From NCBI GenBank assembly GCA_041277045.1, contig JBGFSY010000001.1, positions 434,001 to 498,000 on the forward strand: a stretch of DNA of 64,000 nucleotides, read 5' to 3'. This stretch comes from Reddybacter sp041277045 (lineage in GTDB: Bacteria; Pseudomonadota; Gammaproteobacteria; Pseudomonadales; Porticoccaceae). The translations under genes were made by a program, and so were the position numbers. The first letter of the stretch is position 1, and every line of letters starts with the position of its first letter. Shown here piece after piece: positions 26,200 to 36,200 of this stretch. Below the pieces are notes generated by a model that did not search any database, had not been told where the DNA came from, and saw only the letters and a program-made list of their open reading frames with translations.

Positions 26200-27392
26200 T
26201 AGCGCGAGATGCCGCACGTTTAATCTGGGGCTCGGTGTGCCACAGCCTGGGTAAAAGCCTGCTCACCGCTCTGGGTATTGGCATCGGCATTGCCGCGGTA
26301 TCGCTGCTGACCTCCCTCGGCAGCGGCATGCAACTGTATATGCTCGAGCAATTTTCCCAGTTCGGCACGCGAATTATCGCCGTCAATCCCGGCAAGGATG
26401 TTACCCACGGCATTGGCGGTTTACTGTCATCGGTCAGGCCCCTGAGTCTGGACGATGCCCAGGCATTGGTCGACCTGCCCGGCGTGGAGTTTGTGGTGCC
26501 GGTGGTGCAGGGAGCCGGGGCTATCGAGTACAGCAACCGTCAGCGCAACAGCGATATTCTCGGTGTCGGCGCGCAAATGTCGAAAGCCTGGCAATTTAAA
26601 GTCAGCATGGGGCGCTTTTTGCCCGAGGATCCTAGCGGCCTCAGTCGCGCCTATGCAGTGCTGGGTTACACCATGAAGCAGGAGCTGTTCGCCAATACCA
26701 ACCCCCTCGGCAAAACCATTCGCGTCGGCGGCCTGCGTTTTAAGGTGATTGGCGTGATCGAAAAGAAGGGCCAGATGCTGGGTTTCGATATGGATGATCT
26801 TGTCTATATTCCCACCGACAAAGCCCTGCAATTGTTCAACCGCGAGGGCCTGATGGAGATCGACATTACCTTCACCTCCGCCACCAGCTCAGCGCAACTG
26901 GCAGGGCGAGTGAAGCAGGTGTTAAGCGAGCGCCACGGCGATGAAGATTTTTCCATCACCACACAAGATGAGATGCTGCTGACCATGGGCAATGTGCTCA
27001 ATGTGCTGACTATCGGGGTCGCCGCTCTAGGTTCAATATCCCTCTTTGTTGGCGCCGTCGGCATCACTACTATTATGACTACCACCGTACGTGAGCGCAG
27101 TGCCGAGATCGGCCTGCTACGTGCCATTGGTGCCAGTCGGCGGCAAATTCTAGGCTTGTTTTTGGGGGAGGCGGTGCTGATTTCACTACTCGGTGGCCTC
27201 ATCGGCCTAAGCTTACTCGCGGCAATCGCCGCCGCACTGTCACTGTTTGTGCCCGCCTTACCGCTATCACTCCAGCCCTTCTTTCTCACCCTCGCCCTGC
27301 TTGCCTCCGCTTTTATCGGGCTACTGGCCGGGGTTATACCGGCCTTCCATGCCAGCCGCCTCAACCCCATCGACGCGCTGCGAGCGGAGTAA
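26196..27392 (+). CDS. ABC exporter permease 2 (MacB/FtsX fold)
   Basis: 398-residue paralogue of the preceding permease with the same architecture: N-terminal TM, periplasmic domain containing VKQVLSERHGDEDFSITTQD, then three membrane segments and the coupling segment RERSAEIGLLRAIGASRRQI. The shared features with permease 1 (QMLGFDMDDLVYIPT versus GLGFDMNEAIIVPV) indicate gene duplication. ATG 26196 overlaps the previous stop; the frame continues upstream only as a shadow of permease 1. Last gene of the exporter operon; no TolC-type outer-membrane channel is nearby. Confidence 0.92.
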   Translation: MIARDAARLIWGSVCHSLGKSLLTALGIGIGIAAVSLLTSLGSGMQLYMLEQFSQFGTRIIAVNPGKDVTHGIGGLLSSVRPLSLDDAQALVDLPGVEFVVPVVQGAGAIEYSNRQRNSDILGVGAQMSKAWQFKVSMGRFLPEDPSGLSRAYAVLGYTMKQELFANTNPLGKTIRVGGLRFKVIGVIEKKGQMLGFDMDDLVYIPTDKALQLFNREGLMEIDITFTSATSSAQLAGRVKQVLSERHGDEDFSITTQDEMLLTMGNVLNVLTIGVAALGSISLFVGAVGITTIMTTTVRERSAEIGLLRAIGASRRQILGLFLGEAVLISLLGGLIGLSLLAAIAAALSLFVPALPLSLQPFFLTLALLASAFIGLLAGVIPAFHASRLNPIDALRAE

Positions 27393-27407
27393 GGGTAGAC
27401 AGTGCCC

Positions 27408-27776
27408 CTACTTGCGCCGATAAGCATCACGCAGAATAAAGCCATAAATGAACAAGTTAGAGCCAAGTGCGATAACACCCAAGATCAAAGCTATACCCCG
27501 AGTCATACCATCGGGATATATCAGCGCTATTAGATAGTGCTCAATAAAGCTACCGGCATAGGCACCCTCACCGGCCAGCACGCGCAGCTGTTTTTCCCAG
27601 GGAGTCAAGGGGCAGGTCCATTGAAAAAACTCAATCAGCGAAATCCATAGCGCCAACGGCAGGTGCAGCCAAACCAGCCTGTGTCGCCAGAAATAGAACA
27701 AGCCGCCAAGCAGGCCGTAAATAATTAATAACAAATGGCCAATAAGCACGGCATCTGCCAGGACGCGATACAACAT
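27408..27776 (-). CDS. DUF2784 membrane protein
   Basis: 122-residue protein with three to four hydrophobic helices. The family pattern is clear: VLIGHLLLIIYGLLGG at the start, then WLHLPLALWISLIEF and CPLTPWEKQLR, with a late YAGSFIEHYL. DUF2784 has no assigned function. It converges with the ABC exporter operon with only 15 bases between stops, and is 62 bases downstream of the RND transporter gene on the same strand, so co-transcription with the latter is unlikely to be tight. Confidence 0.9.
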   Translation of the reverse strand: MLYRVLADAVLIGHLLLIIYGLLGGLFYFWRHRLVWLHLPLALWISLIEFFQWTCPLTPWEKQLRVLAGEGAYAGSFIEHYLIALIYPDGMTRGIALILGVIALGSNLFIYGFILRDAYRRK

Positions 27777-27837
27777 AGCTTTAGTAATAAGTACGCAAGA
27801 ACAAGGATTTCAAAATAGCCGCGCCCCTGTTAAACAA

Positions 27838-30363
27838 TTACTTCCCCAACGGTCGAGTCAGCAATATCAACTTCGGCAATAAAGTTTGGGAAGCCAGTAG
27901 AGCCGTCAGCATTGCCAAACCGGTCAAAAAGCCAAAATAAACCGAGGGCATAAAGTTGGACAGCGCGAGAATGGAAAAGCCAATAATAATCACCACCGAG
28001 GTGTAGTACATCGCCACACCAATAGACTCGTGACTGCGGTGCATGCTGGCAATGTAGTCCCGGTCTTTTGCAAACTCTTCGCGGAAGCGATAAATATAGT
28101 GCAGAGTGTCGTCGACGCCGATGCCCACTGTGATGGAGGCGATGGTAATGGTCATCATATCGAGGGGGATGCCCGCCCAGCCCATCACTCCCAGCACCAC
28201 ACAAGCGGCTAAGATATTGGGGAAAATGGCGATAAAGGCAATCAGCAGCGAGCGAAACAAGACCACGAACATCAACATAATGCCCAAAAATACCGCACCC
28301 AGGGTGACAATCTGTGAGTGAAACAGACTTTGCAGCATATTGTTGTAGAGCACCATTAAACCCGACAGGCGAAATTGCTCAGGCTCCAAGCCCACCTCAT
28401 CGATCAAAAAACTATTGATCTCGTCGAGTAATTGCTGACGATTGAGGGTCGCACCACTTTCCACGGTGCGCATGGTGAGGCGCGTTTCATCGGTGGCGTC
28501 GTTAAGGTAGGGCGCCAGCAAAAAACGGTTCATCTCCGGCGACAGGCTTTTGCGCATCACCGCCAGTTCAAAATCATTCATGCGATGGCCGGTGAGATCA
28601 TTGGCCACATGAAAAGCGGTGACCAGAGAATCAATGCGACCAACCTCGTCCATTTCATCGAGATAAGTAGTAATTTCTTCCAGCTCTTCCAGGCCACTTC
28701 TGCTAAACCAGTAGCTCGGCTTTTGCTGGTTAGGGTCTTCCTCACCAAAGGCATCATCGGCAAAAGGGTCATCCTCAAAAGGATCTTCTTCCCCAAAAGG
28801 ATCGTCCTCTTCGGGAACGCCCAAGGTCAGGGGAATAGCGGCGCTCGCCGGTGCCTGAATAACAATATCCAGCGGCGTGGTGCCACCCAGCTTTTGATCG
28901 ATGATCGACAGGCCCTGATAAATTTCAGTGTGCTCTTTGAAGTAGTCAATAAAGCGATTATCAACCTGTAACTTACTGATACCCACCACGGAAATAAGAC
29001 TGACAGCTAGCGATAGAACCAGCACCAAAGTACCGTGGCGCTCAGTAAAGTTGGAGAAATGGGCCGGTAACTGCCCACCCTGACTGCCCCTCTGCTTCAC
29101 CTCAGCCTTGCCCAGTACCAGCATACCGGCGGGAATCACCAGAAAGCCCAGCACCAGCGAGACGGCCAGTCCAATGGTCATCATCCAGCCAAAATCAATC
29201 ACCGGGCGAATACCGCTCACCACCAGTGAGGCAAAGGCCACAATTGTCGTCAGCACTGTGTAAATACAGGGTCGCGCCATAAAGCTGACCATGTCTCGCA
29301 CCAGCTCCAGCTGACTGGCTGCGGGCTTTTCATGGTGCAATTCGCGATAGCGCACGATGAGGTGAATCGTCAGCGCCATGGTTAACACCAGTAACAGGGC
29401 GACAAAGTTCGATGAAATAACGGTTAAGCGCCAGTCAATCCAGCTCAGCCAACCGAGCATCATGACAATGGCAAAGCCGCAGGTGGCCAGAGGCAATATC
29501 ACCCAACGTATCTGGCGAAAAATCACGGCAAGAGTAATGATAATAAACAGGGTAATGCCGGCACCAAAGACTTCGAGATCACTGCGGATAAAATCCACCA
29601 TATCGGCGGTGATCATGCTCGGGCCGCCGAGAAAGATTTGTGCGCGATCGTGATAATTATCCATCAGAGCGCGTACCACTTTTACCCGCGTTTTTTCGAC
29701 CAAAGCCCGTTCCGTACGGTAATCCAGAAATGCCTTGCTAACACTTGCCAACTGGACGGTTTCCTCTGCGCTCAAGCCCTCTGTTTTACGCTTAAGGCGT
29801 AGAGCATCGCGACCGCGCACCAGATCAATATAACGCTGGTCTACTTTGATGGCTGCTAGCAGGGCCGTTGTCTGCCCCTCGGGGCCAAGGATCAATTTGC
29901 GATACACGGGGCTATTGAGGAATTCCTGTTTCGCCATCTCGCGATCGACACCTTTGGTCAACAAGGTGCGCGGGGTATCGTGTAATTGGCTAACTGGGAC
30001 TTTCGGGCTGTACAGCAGAGGCACGTTGATCATCGACAGAACATTGATCACACCCTCAATTTGCTTGAGGTCCTCTGTTAACTCACTGAGAGTGGCCAGG
30101 CTTTTATCGGAAAACAAATCGTCGCCTGCCAGCGGACTATAGGTCACCACCAAAAAGTCGCCGCTGCCATAACGTTCGTTAATTTCGCGAAAATAGTCGA
30201 GGTCGTTGTCGTTTTCTAGCGTCAGGGAATCGGCAGAGGCGTCTAACTTGAAATTGGGCAGGCCCAGAGCCAATGCCACCGTAACGAGCAATACCAGTAA
30301 CAGCACCAATTTTGGGTGCAGTAATACAATGCGCTCGTAGGCGTGAAGTAGGCGTTCAGACAT
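27838..30363 (-). CDS. RND/MMPL-family transporter
   Basis: 841-residue inner-membrane protein with the two-fold RND layout: TM1, a periplasmic domain (about 35-240), five to six membrane segments (about 245-430), a second TM and periplasmic domain (about 445-690), and a final membrane bundle. The conserved GxxxD-like IASITVGIGVDDTLHYIYRF lies in the second bundle. It resembles the MMPL/hopanoid-exporter-like group rather than tripartite drug pumps; no adaptor gene adjoins. An acidic DPF-repeat insert lies at residues 514-545. Probable role is lipid or hydrophobic-compound export, by family only. Confidence 0.9.
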   Translation of the reverse strand: MSERLLHAYERIVLLHPKLVLLLVLLVTVALALGLPNFKLDASADSLTLENDNDLDYFREINERYGSGDFLVVTYSPLAGDDLFSDKSLATLSELTEDLKQIEGVINVLSMINVPLLYSPKVPVSQLHDTPRTLLTKGVDREMAKQEFLNSPVYRKLILGPEGQTTALLAAIKVDQRYIDLVRGRDALRLKRKTEGLSAEETVQLASVSKAFLDYRTERALVEKTRVKVVRALMDNYHDRAQIFLGGPSMITADMVDFIRSDLEVFGAGITLFIIITLAVIFRQIRWVILPLATCGFAIVMMLGWLSWIDWRLTVISSNFVALLLVLTMALTIHLIVRYRELHHEKPAASQLELVRDMVSFMARPCIYTVLTTIVAFASLVVSGIRPVIDFGWMMTIGLAVSLVLGFLVIPAGMLVLGKAEVKQRGSQGGQLPAHFSNFTERHGTLVLVLSLAVSLISVVGISKLQVDNRFIDYFKEHTEIYQGLSIIDQKLGGTTPLDIVIQAPASAAIPLTLGVPEEDDPFGEEDPFEDDPFADDAFGEEDPNQQKPSYWFSRSGLEELEEITTYLDEMDEVGRIDSLVTAFHVANDLTGHRMNDFELAVMRKSLSPEMNRFLLAPYLNDATDETRLTMRTVESGATLNRQQLLDEINSFLIDEVGLEPEQFRLSGLMVLYNNMLQSLFHSQIVTLGAVFLGIMLMFVVLFRSLLIAFIAIFPNILAACVVLGVMGWAGIPLDMMTITIASITVGIGVDDTLHYIYRFREEFAKDRDYIASMHRSHESIGVAMYYTSVVIIIGFSILALSNFMPSVYFGFLTGLAMLTALLASQTLLPKLILLTRPLGK

Positions 30364-30550
30364 GTCTTTCCCTTATTTTACTCGCAGCCGATCAGATCGA
30401 CCCTTTACACAAAAGCCGCCATTATGCCTAAGCTACCAACAAACTGCCTTCTTCTACGCCACAAGCCACTAACCGGCTTAAAGAGCCATTCCCTTTTCAT
30501 TGCACTCGCGTACAGTAAGAGGCTCTTTTTTTACAGCGTAGAGCCCACCA

Positions 30551-31513
30551 ATGGAAGCTTTGAAGGGCGTTATTCTCGACCGTAATTCACTGCATCCCGA
30601 CGATCTCGATTTGCGACCACTACTGGATATCGCTGCCGTCACCTGGCACAGCTACGCCAATACCACACCCGACCAAACGGCGGAGCGTATTGCCCATGCC
30701 GATATTGTCCTCACCAACAAGGTGCTACTTGGCACGGCTGAAATTAGCGCCGCCGCCCAATTAAAATACATCGGCGTGCTGGCCACCGGCACCAATATTG
30801 TCGACCAGCCGGCAGCCCAACGGCGGCACATCACGGTCAATAATTGCGCAGCCTATGGCACTGCATCGGTGGTGCAACACACCTGGGCACTCATCCTCTC
30901 TCTCTGCACCCAACTGCAGGCCTACCAACAAGCAGCCCAAAAGGATTGGCGCAGCAGTCCCTTTTTCTCTGTGCTGGATTACCCCATCACTGAACTAGCC
31001 GGCAAGACGCTCGGCATCATCGGCTACGGTGAACTCGGTCGGGGCGTCGCCACTATTGGTCGCGCCTTCGGCATGAACATTATCAGCGCAACAATACCGG
31101 GTTGGCAGTCATCAGCTAACGGCGAGATACCCCGCCTGCCTCTGCCTCAATTTTTAACCACTGCCGATATTATCAGTATTCACTGCCCCTTGAGCGAGCA
31201 AACCCGCAACCTGATCGATAGCGACGCATTAGCGCAGATGAAAGCCAGCGCCCTGCTCATCAATTGTGCCAGGGGTGGTATCGTCAACGAGCAAGCTCTG
31301 GCCCAGGCTTTAAAACAAGGCCTTATCGCCGGTGCCGGTGTTGATGTGCTGACACACGAGCCACCTATTGACGGTAATGCCTTACTTGAACCCGGTATTC
31401 CCAACCTGATAGTCACCCCCCATTGTGCATGGGGTTCTCGAGAGGCCCGCCAACGACTGGTCAATCAAGCGGGGGAAAAGCTTCGCATATTTATCGACAG
31501 TGCCCATCGCTAA
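30551..31513 (+). CDS. D-2-hydroxyacid dehydrogenase
   Basis: NAD(P)-dependent reductase of 2-oxoacids, most like glycerate dehydrogenase/hydroxypyruvate reductase. The 320-residue product shows the Rossmann motif LGIIGYGELGRGVA (near residue 155) and the catalytic triad: Arg in NCARGGIVNEQAL, Glu in GVDVLTHEPP and His in VTPHCAWGS. No ACT or other extra domain. It stands alone, 187 bases from the divergent RND gene and 163 from the HDOD gene. Physiological substrate is inferred only. Confidence 0.9.
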   Translation: MEALKGVILDRNSLHPDDLDLRPLLDIAAVTWHSYANTTPDQTAERIAHADIVLTNKVLLGTAEISAAAQLKYIGVLATGTNIVDQPAAQRRHITVNNCAAYGTASVVQHTWALILSLCTQLQAYQQAAQKDWRSSPFFSVLDYPITELAGKTLGIIGYGELGRGVATIGRAFGMNIISATIPGWQSSANGEIPRLPLPQFLTTADIISIHCPLSEQTRNLIDSDALAQMKASALLINCARGGIVNEQALAQALKQGLIAGAGVDVLTHEPPIDGNALLEPGIPNLIVTPHCAWGSREARQRLVNQAGEKLRIFIDSAHR

Positions 31514-31676
31514 ACTCAATAAAAATAAACGCCGATAAAATTTGCGACAAGCCACTAAGAAATGAAGCCTCGCCCTGTTTTCACCTGAGCGATTTTGTAA
31601 CCATACCAGCAAGATCAAGATTGACACTCAGATAGGGCTATTTACTCCCCGACCCAAATTTAAAGGAAAGAACAGC

Positions 31677-32576
31677 ATGACTGATTCCAACGCAATTGGT
31701 TTTGAATTTATTCAAACACTGAGCGATGAATTATCCAAAGGCCAGGTGAAGCTGCCGGCCTTTCCTGAAGTTGCCATGCGCATCAAAAGCGCTCTCGAAG
31801 ACCCGGATATGTCGACTCAGCAAATTGCTAAACTGGTAGTTTCCGACCCAGTATTCTCCGCCCGTTTATTAAAGGTTGCCAACTCTGCTGCATTAAACAC
31901 CAGTGGTAACAAAATCAAGGAGATCCCTGCTGCGATCACCCGCATGGGTTTCAAAATGGCCCACAGTATCGCGGTGTCCATCGCCATGGATCAGGTGATG
32001 AATAAGCCATCCAGTAGCCTCGCAAGCGAATTCCAGAAGCTGTGGCAACACAGCGTTACCGTCGCCGCCCTTTGCTATGTCATCACTAAAAAGCAGGCAC
32101 GCCATCCCAGTGTGCGTCAAAGTAAAATCAACCCTGATGAAGCCATGCTCGCCGGCTTGATGCACGATATTGGTAAGACCTACATCCTCTCACGCGCCGA
32201 AAACCACCCTGCGTTGATTGCCGACTCCGAGGCACTCGAACAGGTCATGTTCGACTGGCATACCGGCATCGGTAGCGCCATCATTGAAAATTGGGAGTTT
32301 GACGAGGCGATGATCAACGTCGCCGATGAACACGAATTACTCGACCGAGAAACTTTCATACCCGGGCACGCCACAGATCTCACCGATATCGTTCTGGTTG
32401 CCAACCTCATGTCCCACACTATTGAGGAAGGGGCTGAAAGTAACTATGGACAACACCTTGAGGAATGGACAGAAATCCCCGCTTTTGCTCGCCTCGGCCT
32501 GGATGCTGAGACTATTAGCGAGATCAATGAAAGCTCTCGAGAAGAAGTTGATTCCATTATTTCAGCCCTCGGTTAA
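31677..32576 (+). CDS. HDOD-domain signalling protein
   Basis: 299-residue protein consisting essentially of an HDOD domain, a non-enzymatic relative of HD phosphohydrolases used in bacterial signalling. The domain begins KLPAFPEVAMRIKSALEDPD, includes KLVVSDPVFSARLLKVANSA, and keeps a MHDIGK segment typical of HD proteins. No output domain such as GGDEF or EAL is fused. AAAGGAAAG precedes the ATG. Single gene, convergent with the MOSC gene; likely part of a motility, c-di-GMP or stress network, by analogy. Confidence 0.92.
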   Translation: MTDSNAIGFEFIQTLSDELSKGQVKLPAFPEVAMRIKSALEDPDMSTQQIAKLVVSDPVFSARLLKVANSAALNTSGNKIKEIPAAITRMGFKMAHSIAVSIAMDQVMNKPSSSLASEFQKLWQHSVTVAALCYVITKKQARHPSVRQSKINPDEAMLAGLMHDIGKTYILSRAENHPALIADSEALEQVMFDWHTGIGSAIIENWEFDEAMINVADEHELLDRETFIPGHATDLTDIVLVANLMSHTIEEGAESNYGQHLEEWTEIPAFARLGLDAETISEINESSREEVDSIISALG

Positions 32577-32587
32577 CGGTAAAAGCC

Positions 32588-32613
32588 AACCCTGTATTAG
32601 CCAGGGTCGCTCT
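32588..32613 (+). terminator. Weak hairpin after the HDOD gene
   Basis: ACCCTG (32589-32594), seven-base loop, CAGGGT (32602-32607), followed by CGCTCTTT. It sits in the 74-bp gap between convergent genes. The stem is short and the T-run poor, so termination is only probable. Confidence 0.35.
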
Positions 32614-32650
32614 TTAACACTCTGTTAAAACGGCCCTGAGCGTCAAGCCA

Positions 32651-33196
32651 TCACCGGGACGAGACTTCCAAAAACTTATCCCCAACTCGAATCACCCCAC
32701 CCTCGATAACATCAGCTCGTAACCCCCCTTTATTGACAAGAGCTGCCATCACACCGGCGTGCGTTAATTTATCCAGATGAGAGCAAGGGTGACAAAGGCG
32801 AACACCGTATAACACCACCTCACCCAATTGAAAATACTGCCCCACTAGATCATTTAAACGAAGACCTCCAGTGACAATATTCCGCCGCGCCTGAGCTGCA
32901 CTGATAGCACAGTTTGCGGGCAGAGAGGCTAGTACCTCCGCCTCTATTAGCGTCACATCCCGCCCCCGGCCGGGCCAGTGAGAATAGCTGCCCCGGCGGT
33001 AAAAATAACGGTCGCCCTCTAGACCCCGATCCGCCACCGCCACGACCTCTGACAGACTCACCATATCTGCGCTTGCCCGCCCAGCAATAAATAAGCCCTC
33101 TACACTACCCTCAAATATCACAGTCGAGACCTCGTTCAAAAAAGCAAAATGGTTTCTTGCAAAGCACCTAAGATAATCCCCTGTTGTTATACTCAT
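32651..33196 (-). CDS. MOSC-domain protein
   Basis: 181-residue stand-alone MOSC domain, the fold shared by molybdenum-cofactor sulfurase C-termini and YiiM/YcbX-like proteins that handle sulfur and N-hydroxylated substrates. Recognisable are EGLFIAG, LEGDRYFYRRGSYS and the cysteine-bearing RLCHPCSHLDKLTH, then NKGGLRADVIEGG near the end. ATG 33196 is preferred; upstream extension to 33283 reads through the divergent gene's start. Its ATG overlaps an in-frame ATG of the opposite gene (33195). Confidence 0.88.
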   Translation of the reverse strand: MSITTGDYLRCFARNHFAFLNEVSTVIFEGSVEGLFIAGRASADMVSLSEVVAVADRGLEGDRYFYRRGSYSHWPGRGRDVTLIEAEVLASLPANCAISAAQARRNIVTGGLRLNDLVGQYFQLGEVVLYGVRLCHPCSHLDKLTHAGVMAALVNKGGLRADVIEGGVIRVGDKFLEVSSR

Positions 33197-33221
33197 GCGA
33201 AAAATCGACAAGGATGCCACG

Positions 33222-36200
33222 ATGACCGCTCGTCTGATCAGCGCCTTGCTACTGCTCTTTAGTGCAGCTATTAGCCACGCCACCAGCCCAGCAAAGCTGC
33301 CAGCTCCGCCCGCGCTAGCCCAGTGGGAATCCTGGGTATTACGTGATCAGGTGCAACACCCCTGCCCAAGAATAGCCCAGCAAACCGAACAGCGACGCTG
33401 TGTCTGGCCCGGTCAACTGGCGATTAATATACACCCCTGGGGTGGTGCTTTTTCACAACGCTGGGAAGTGATCGCCGCTAGCTGGATAACCCTGCCCGGT
33501 GACAACAAACACTGGCCACAGTCCGTCACCATCAATAATAAAGCGGCGGCTGTACTCGACTTCAAGGGCAAGCCAGCGCTGCGTGTAACAGCCGGCAACT
33601 ACACCATTAAAGGGCAATGGCACTGGCAGAAAACACCGCAACACCTCAAAGTGCCGACCGATACTGCGCTCATTAAGCTCAGCAACAAGGGCAAGACGGC
33701 GAAGGCAAATACCGACCTGCAGGGACGTTTATGGCTGCGCAGCCAGAGTGCCAAAACACCGCAAAAAAACCTCGAGAACACCGTAAAACTCGCCGTCTTT
33801 CGCTCGCTCAACGATGCCATTCCCATGCGACTGGAAACCGAGCTGCGCCTCAGCGTTGCCGGTAAACCCCGAGAAATCACCCTCGGTCAGTTCCTGCCCA
33901 ACAATGCCGAGGCCCAGTATTTCGAGTCAGCCCTGCCCGCCCGTATCGAGCCCGATGGTCGCCTTAAAATACAGGCTCGCGCCGGCCAATGGGTGATCAG
34001 ACTACGCGCGCGCTATCTCGACCAACCGAGCCAGTTCACTATGCATAGCATGGATAAAGAGTGGCCAACACAAGAGATCTGGAGCTTCCGCGCCGCGCCC
34101 CATCTGCGCGGTGTTAAACCGCTAGGGCTACCGGCCATCGACCCCTCGCAGATCGATATCCCCCCGCACTTTGCCAAGCTACCCACCTTTCTGATGACCC
34201 CCGGTGCCACGCTTGAGCTACAGGAGCAATACCGAGGCGACGCCGCCCCAGCCGCCAATCGACTCAATTTGCAGCGTACTCTGTGGCTCGATTTCGATGG
34301 CGCGGGCGCCACCAGCAAAGACAGTATTCGCGGCACCATGACTCACGGCTGGCGCCTGCATGCCTCACCTGAATTACAACTGGGGCGCATTGTCGCCAAC
34401 GGCACACCCCAATTAGTGACACAAATGGACGGCGAAACAGGGGCAGGTATCGAAATCCGCCAGTCTCAGGTCGATGTCGAAGCCATTAACCGCATCGACT
34501 CACTGGCCAATATTTCCGCCAATGGCTGGCTTCACGACTTTGATAATGTCGAACTCACTTTACAGCTGCCCCCCGGTTGGCAACTGTGGCACGCCGGTGG
34601 CCCCGACAGCGTTCAGCTGTCCTGGCTGTCGCGCTGGGATTTATGGGATCTGTTTATCTGCCTATTAATTGTGGTCGCGCTACTGCGCACGCTGAACTGG
34701 CGCTGGGCATTGATCGGCGCAGCGACGCTGGCCCTGACCTACCACGAGCCCAACTCACCTCTGGTGAGCTGGGTAATTTTGGTTGCAGCCCTGCCGCTGC
34801 TAAAAGTTTTACCCAGTGGCAAATTCAAACAACTAACCACCAGTTTCGCCTACCTGGCGCTCAGCGCCCTACTGATCATTATCCTCGCCTTTGCGGTACA
34901 ACAAATTCGCCGGGGCCTCTACCCACAGTTGGAGCAAAATCGCGCCATTAACGCCTCCCTCTACAGCTACTCTCAAGCACCGGCAAGCCTCGCCAAGAAC
35001 CGTTCAAAAAAGAATAAAGAAGTAGGCACCGTACGAATGATGGATTCGGCCACTTCACCCATGCTTGAAGAAAAGGCCGCGCGCAAACGCTACCGCCCCA
35101 GTGACAATGTGCAAACCGGGCCGGGCGAACCCGACTGGCAATGGCAAGAGGTACGCATTCGCTGGAGCGGCCCAGTGAGTGTTGGCGAACCCTTAAAGCT
35201 CTACCTGTCGCCACCACTGCTGACCCGCCTGCTGAAGTTTGTACAGGTGGCTCTGGTCGCCCTGTTGTTTTACGGACTGGCAGGCCCACTACTGCGCGAA
35301 CACCACCTGTTTGGTCGCAAAGAGCAAACAGCACTGCCGCCGGGTATTACATCCTACCTGTTACCAGCGCTGTTATTACTCACCGGTCTGGGACTGCACA
35401 CACCTCAGGTTCAAGCTCAGGGCTCTGTTCAGAACCCCACCCAAAGTAGTCTCAGCTTCCCCTCGGAAAAATTACTTGGGGAGCTGAAAGCAGAACTGCT
35501 TAAAGCGCCACTGTGCGCACCCCAATGTGCGGCTCTGCAAAACGTCGATATCAGCGTCAATCAACAACAGCTACGCCTGCAATTTACCGCAAATGCAGGC
35601 GCACAGATCGCCTTCCCCCTGCCGCTGGATAAAAGTTGGCAGGCGCAAAGTATTTTAGTCGACGATAAGCCCGCAACGCTGGCACAAGATAAGGGCAAGC
35701 TCTGGGTGCAACTGGAAGCCGGTGTCCACACGGTATTACTCACCGGGCTAGCCCACGGCGACAACATCAGTATCCCCTTTGCTCTGCCGCCCCATGACAC
35801 CCGCGTAACCGCACCGGGCTGGCGGGTTCACGGTTTAAACAACGGTCATATCAGTGGCGGTAGTGTGCAGCTCGAAAAAGAGCAAAAGCAGCTTGTGGCA
35901 GACACGCTGCTGCCCCCACCCATCAAGCCCTTTGTGCGGGTCGAGCGCCAGCTTAATGCCGACATCGACTGGGAGTTGATCACCAGCGTACGTCGTATTG
36001 CCCCCCAAAACGGCAGTATTAATTTGCGTATACCGCTACTGCCCGGCGAATCGGTGGTCAGCCAAAACATGCTGATCGAAGACCATCACATCGTGGTATC
36101 TCTCAAGTCCAAACAGCGGCAGATACAGTGGCGATCAGTGCTTAAACCGACAGCAAAATTACGTTTAACGGCAGCGCAAACAACAGACTGGGTCGAGCGC

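Noticed and set aside
24273..27392. Naming the exporter macAB
   Set aside because: The ATPase and permeases are separate genes, two permeases are present and no TolC-type channel is nearby, so macrolide export is unsupported.
30480..30532. GAGCC/GGCTC repeat ending in T7 before the hydroxyacid dehydrogenase
   Set aside because: The loop would be over 30 bases, so it is a weak terminator at best and no gene needs it.
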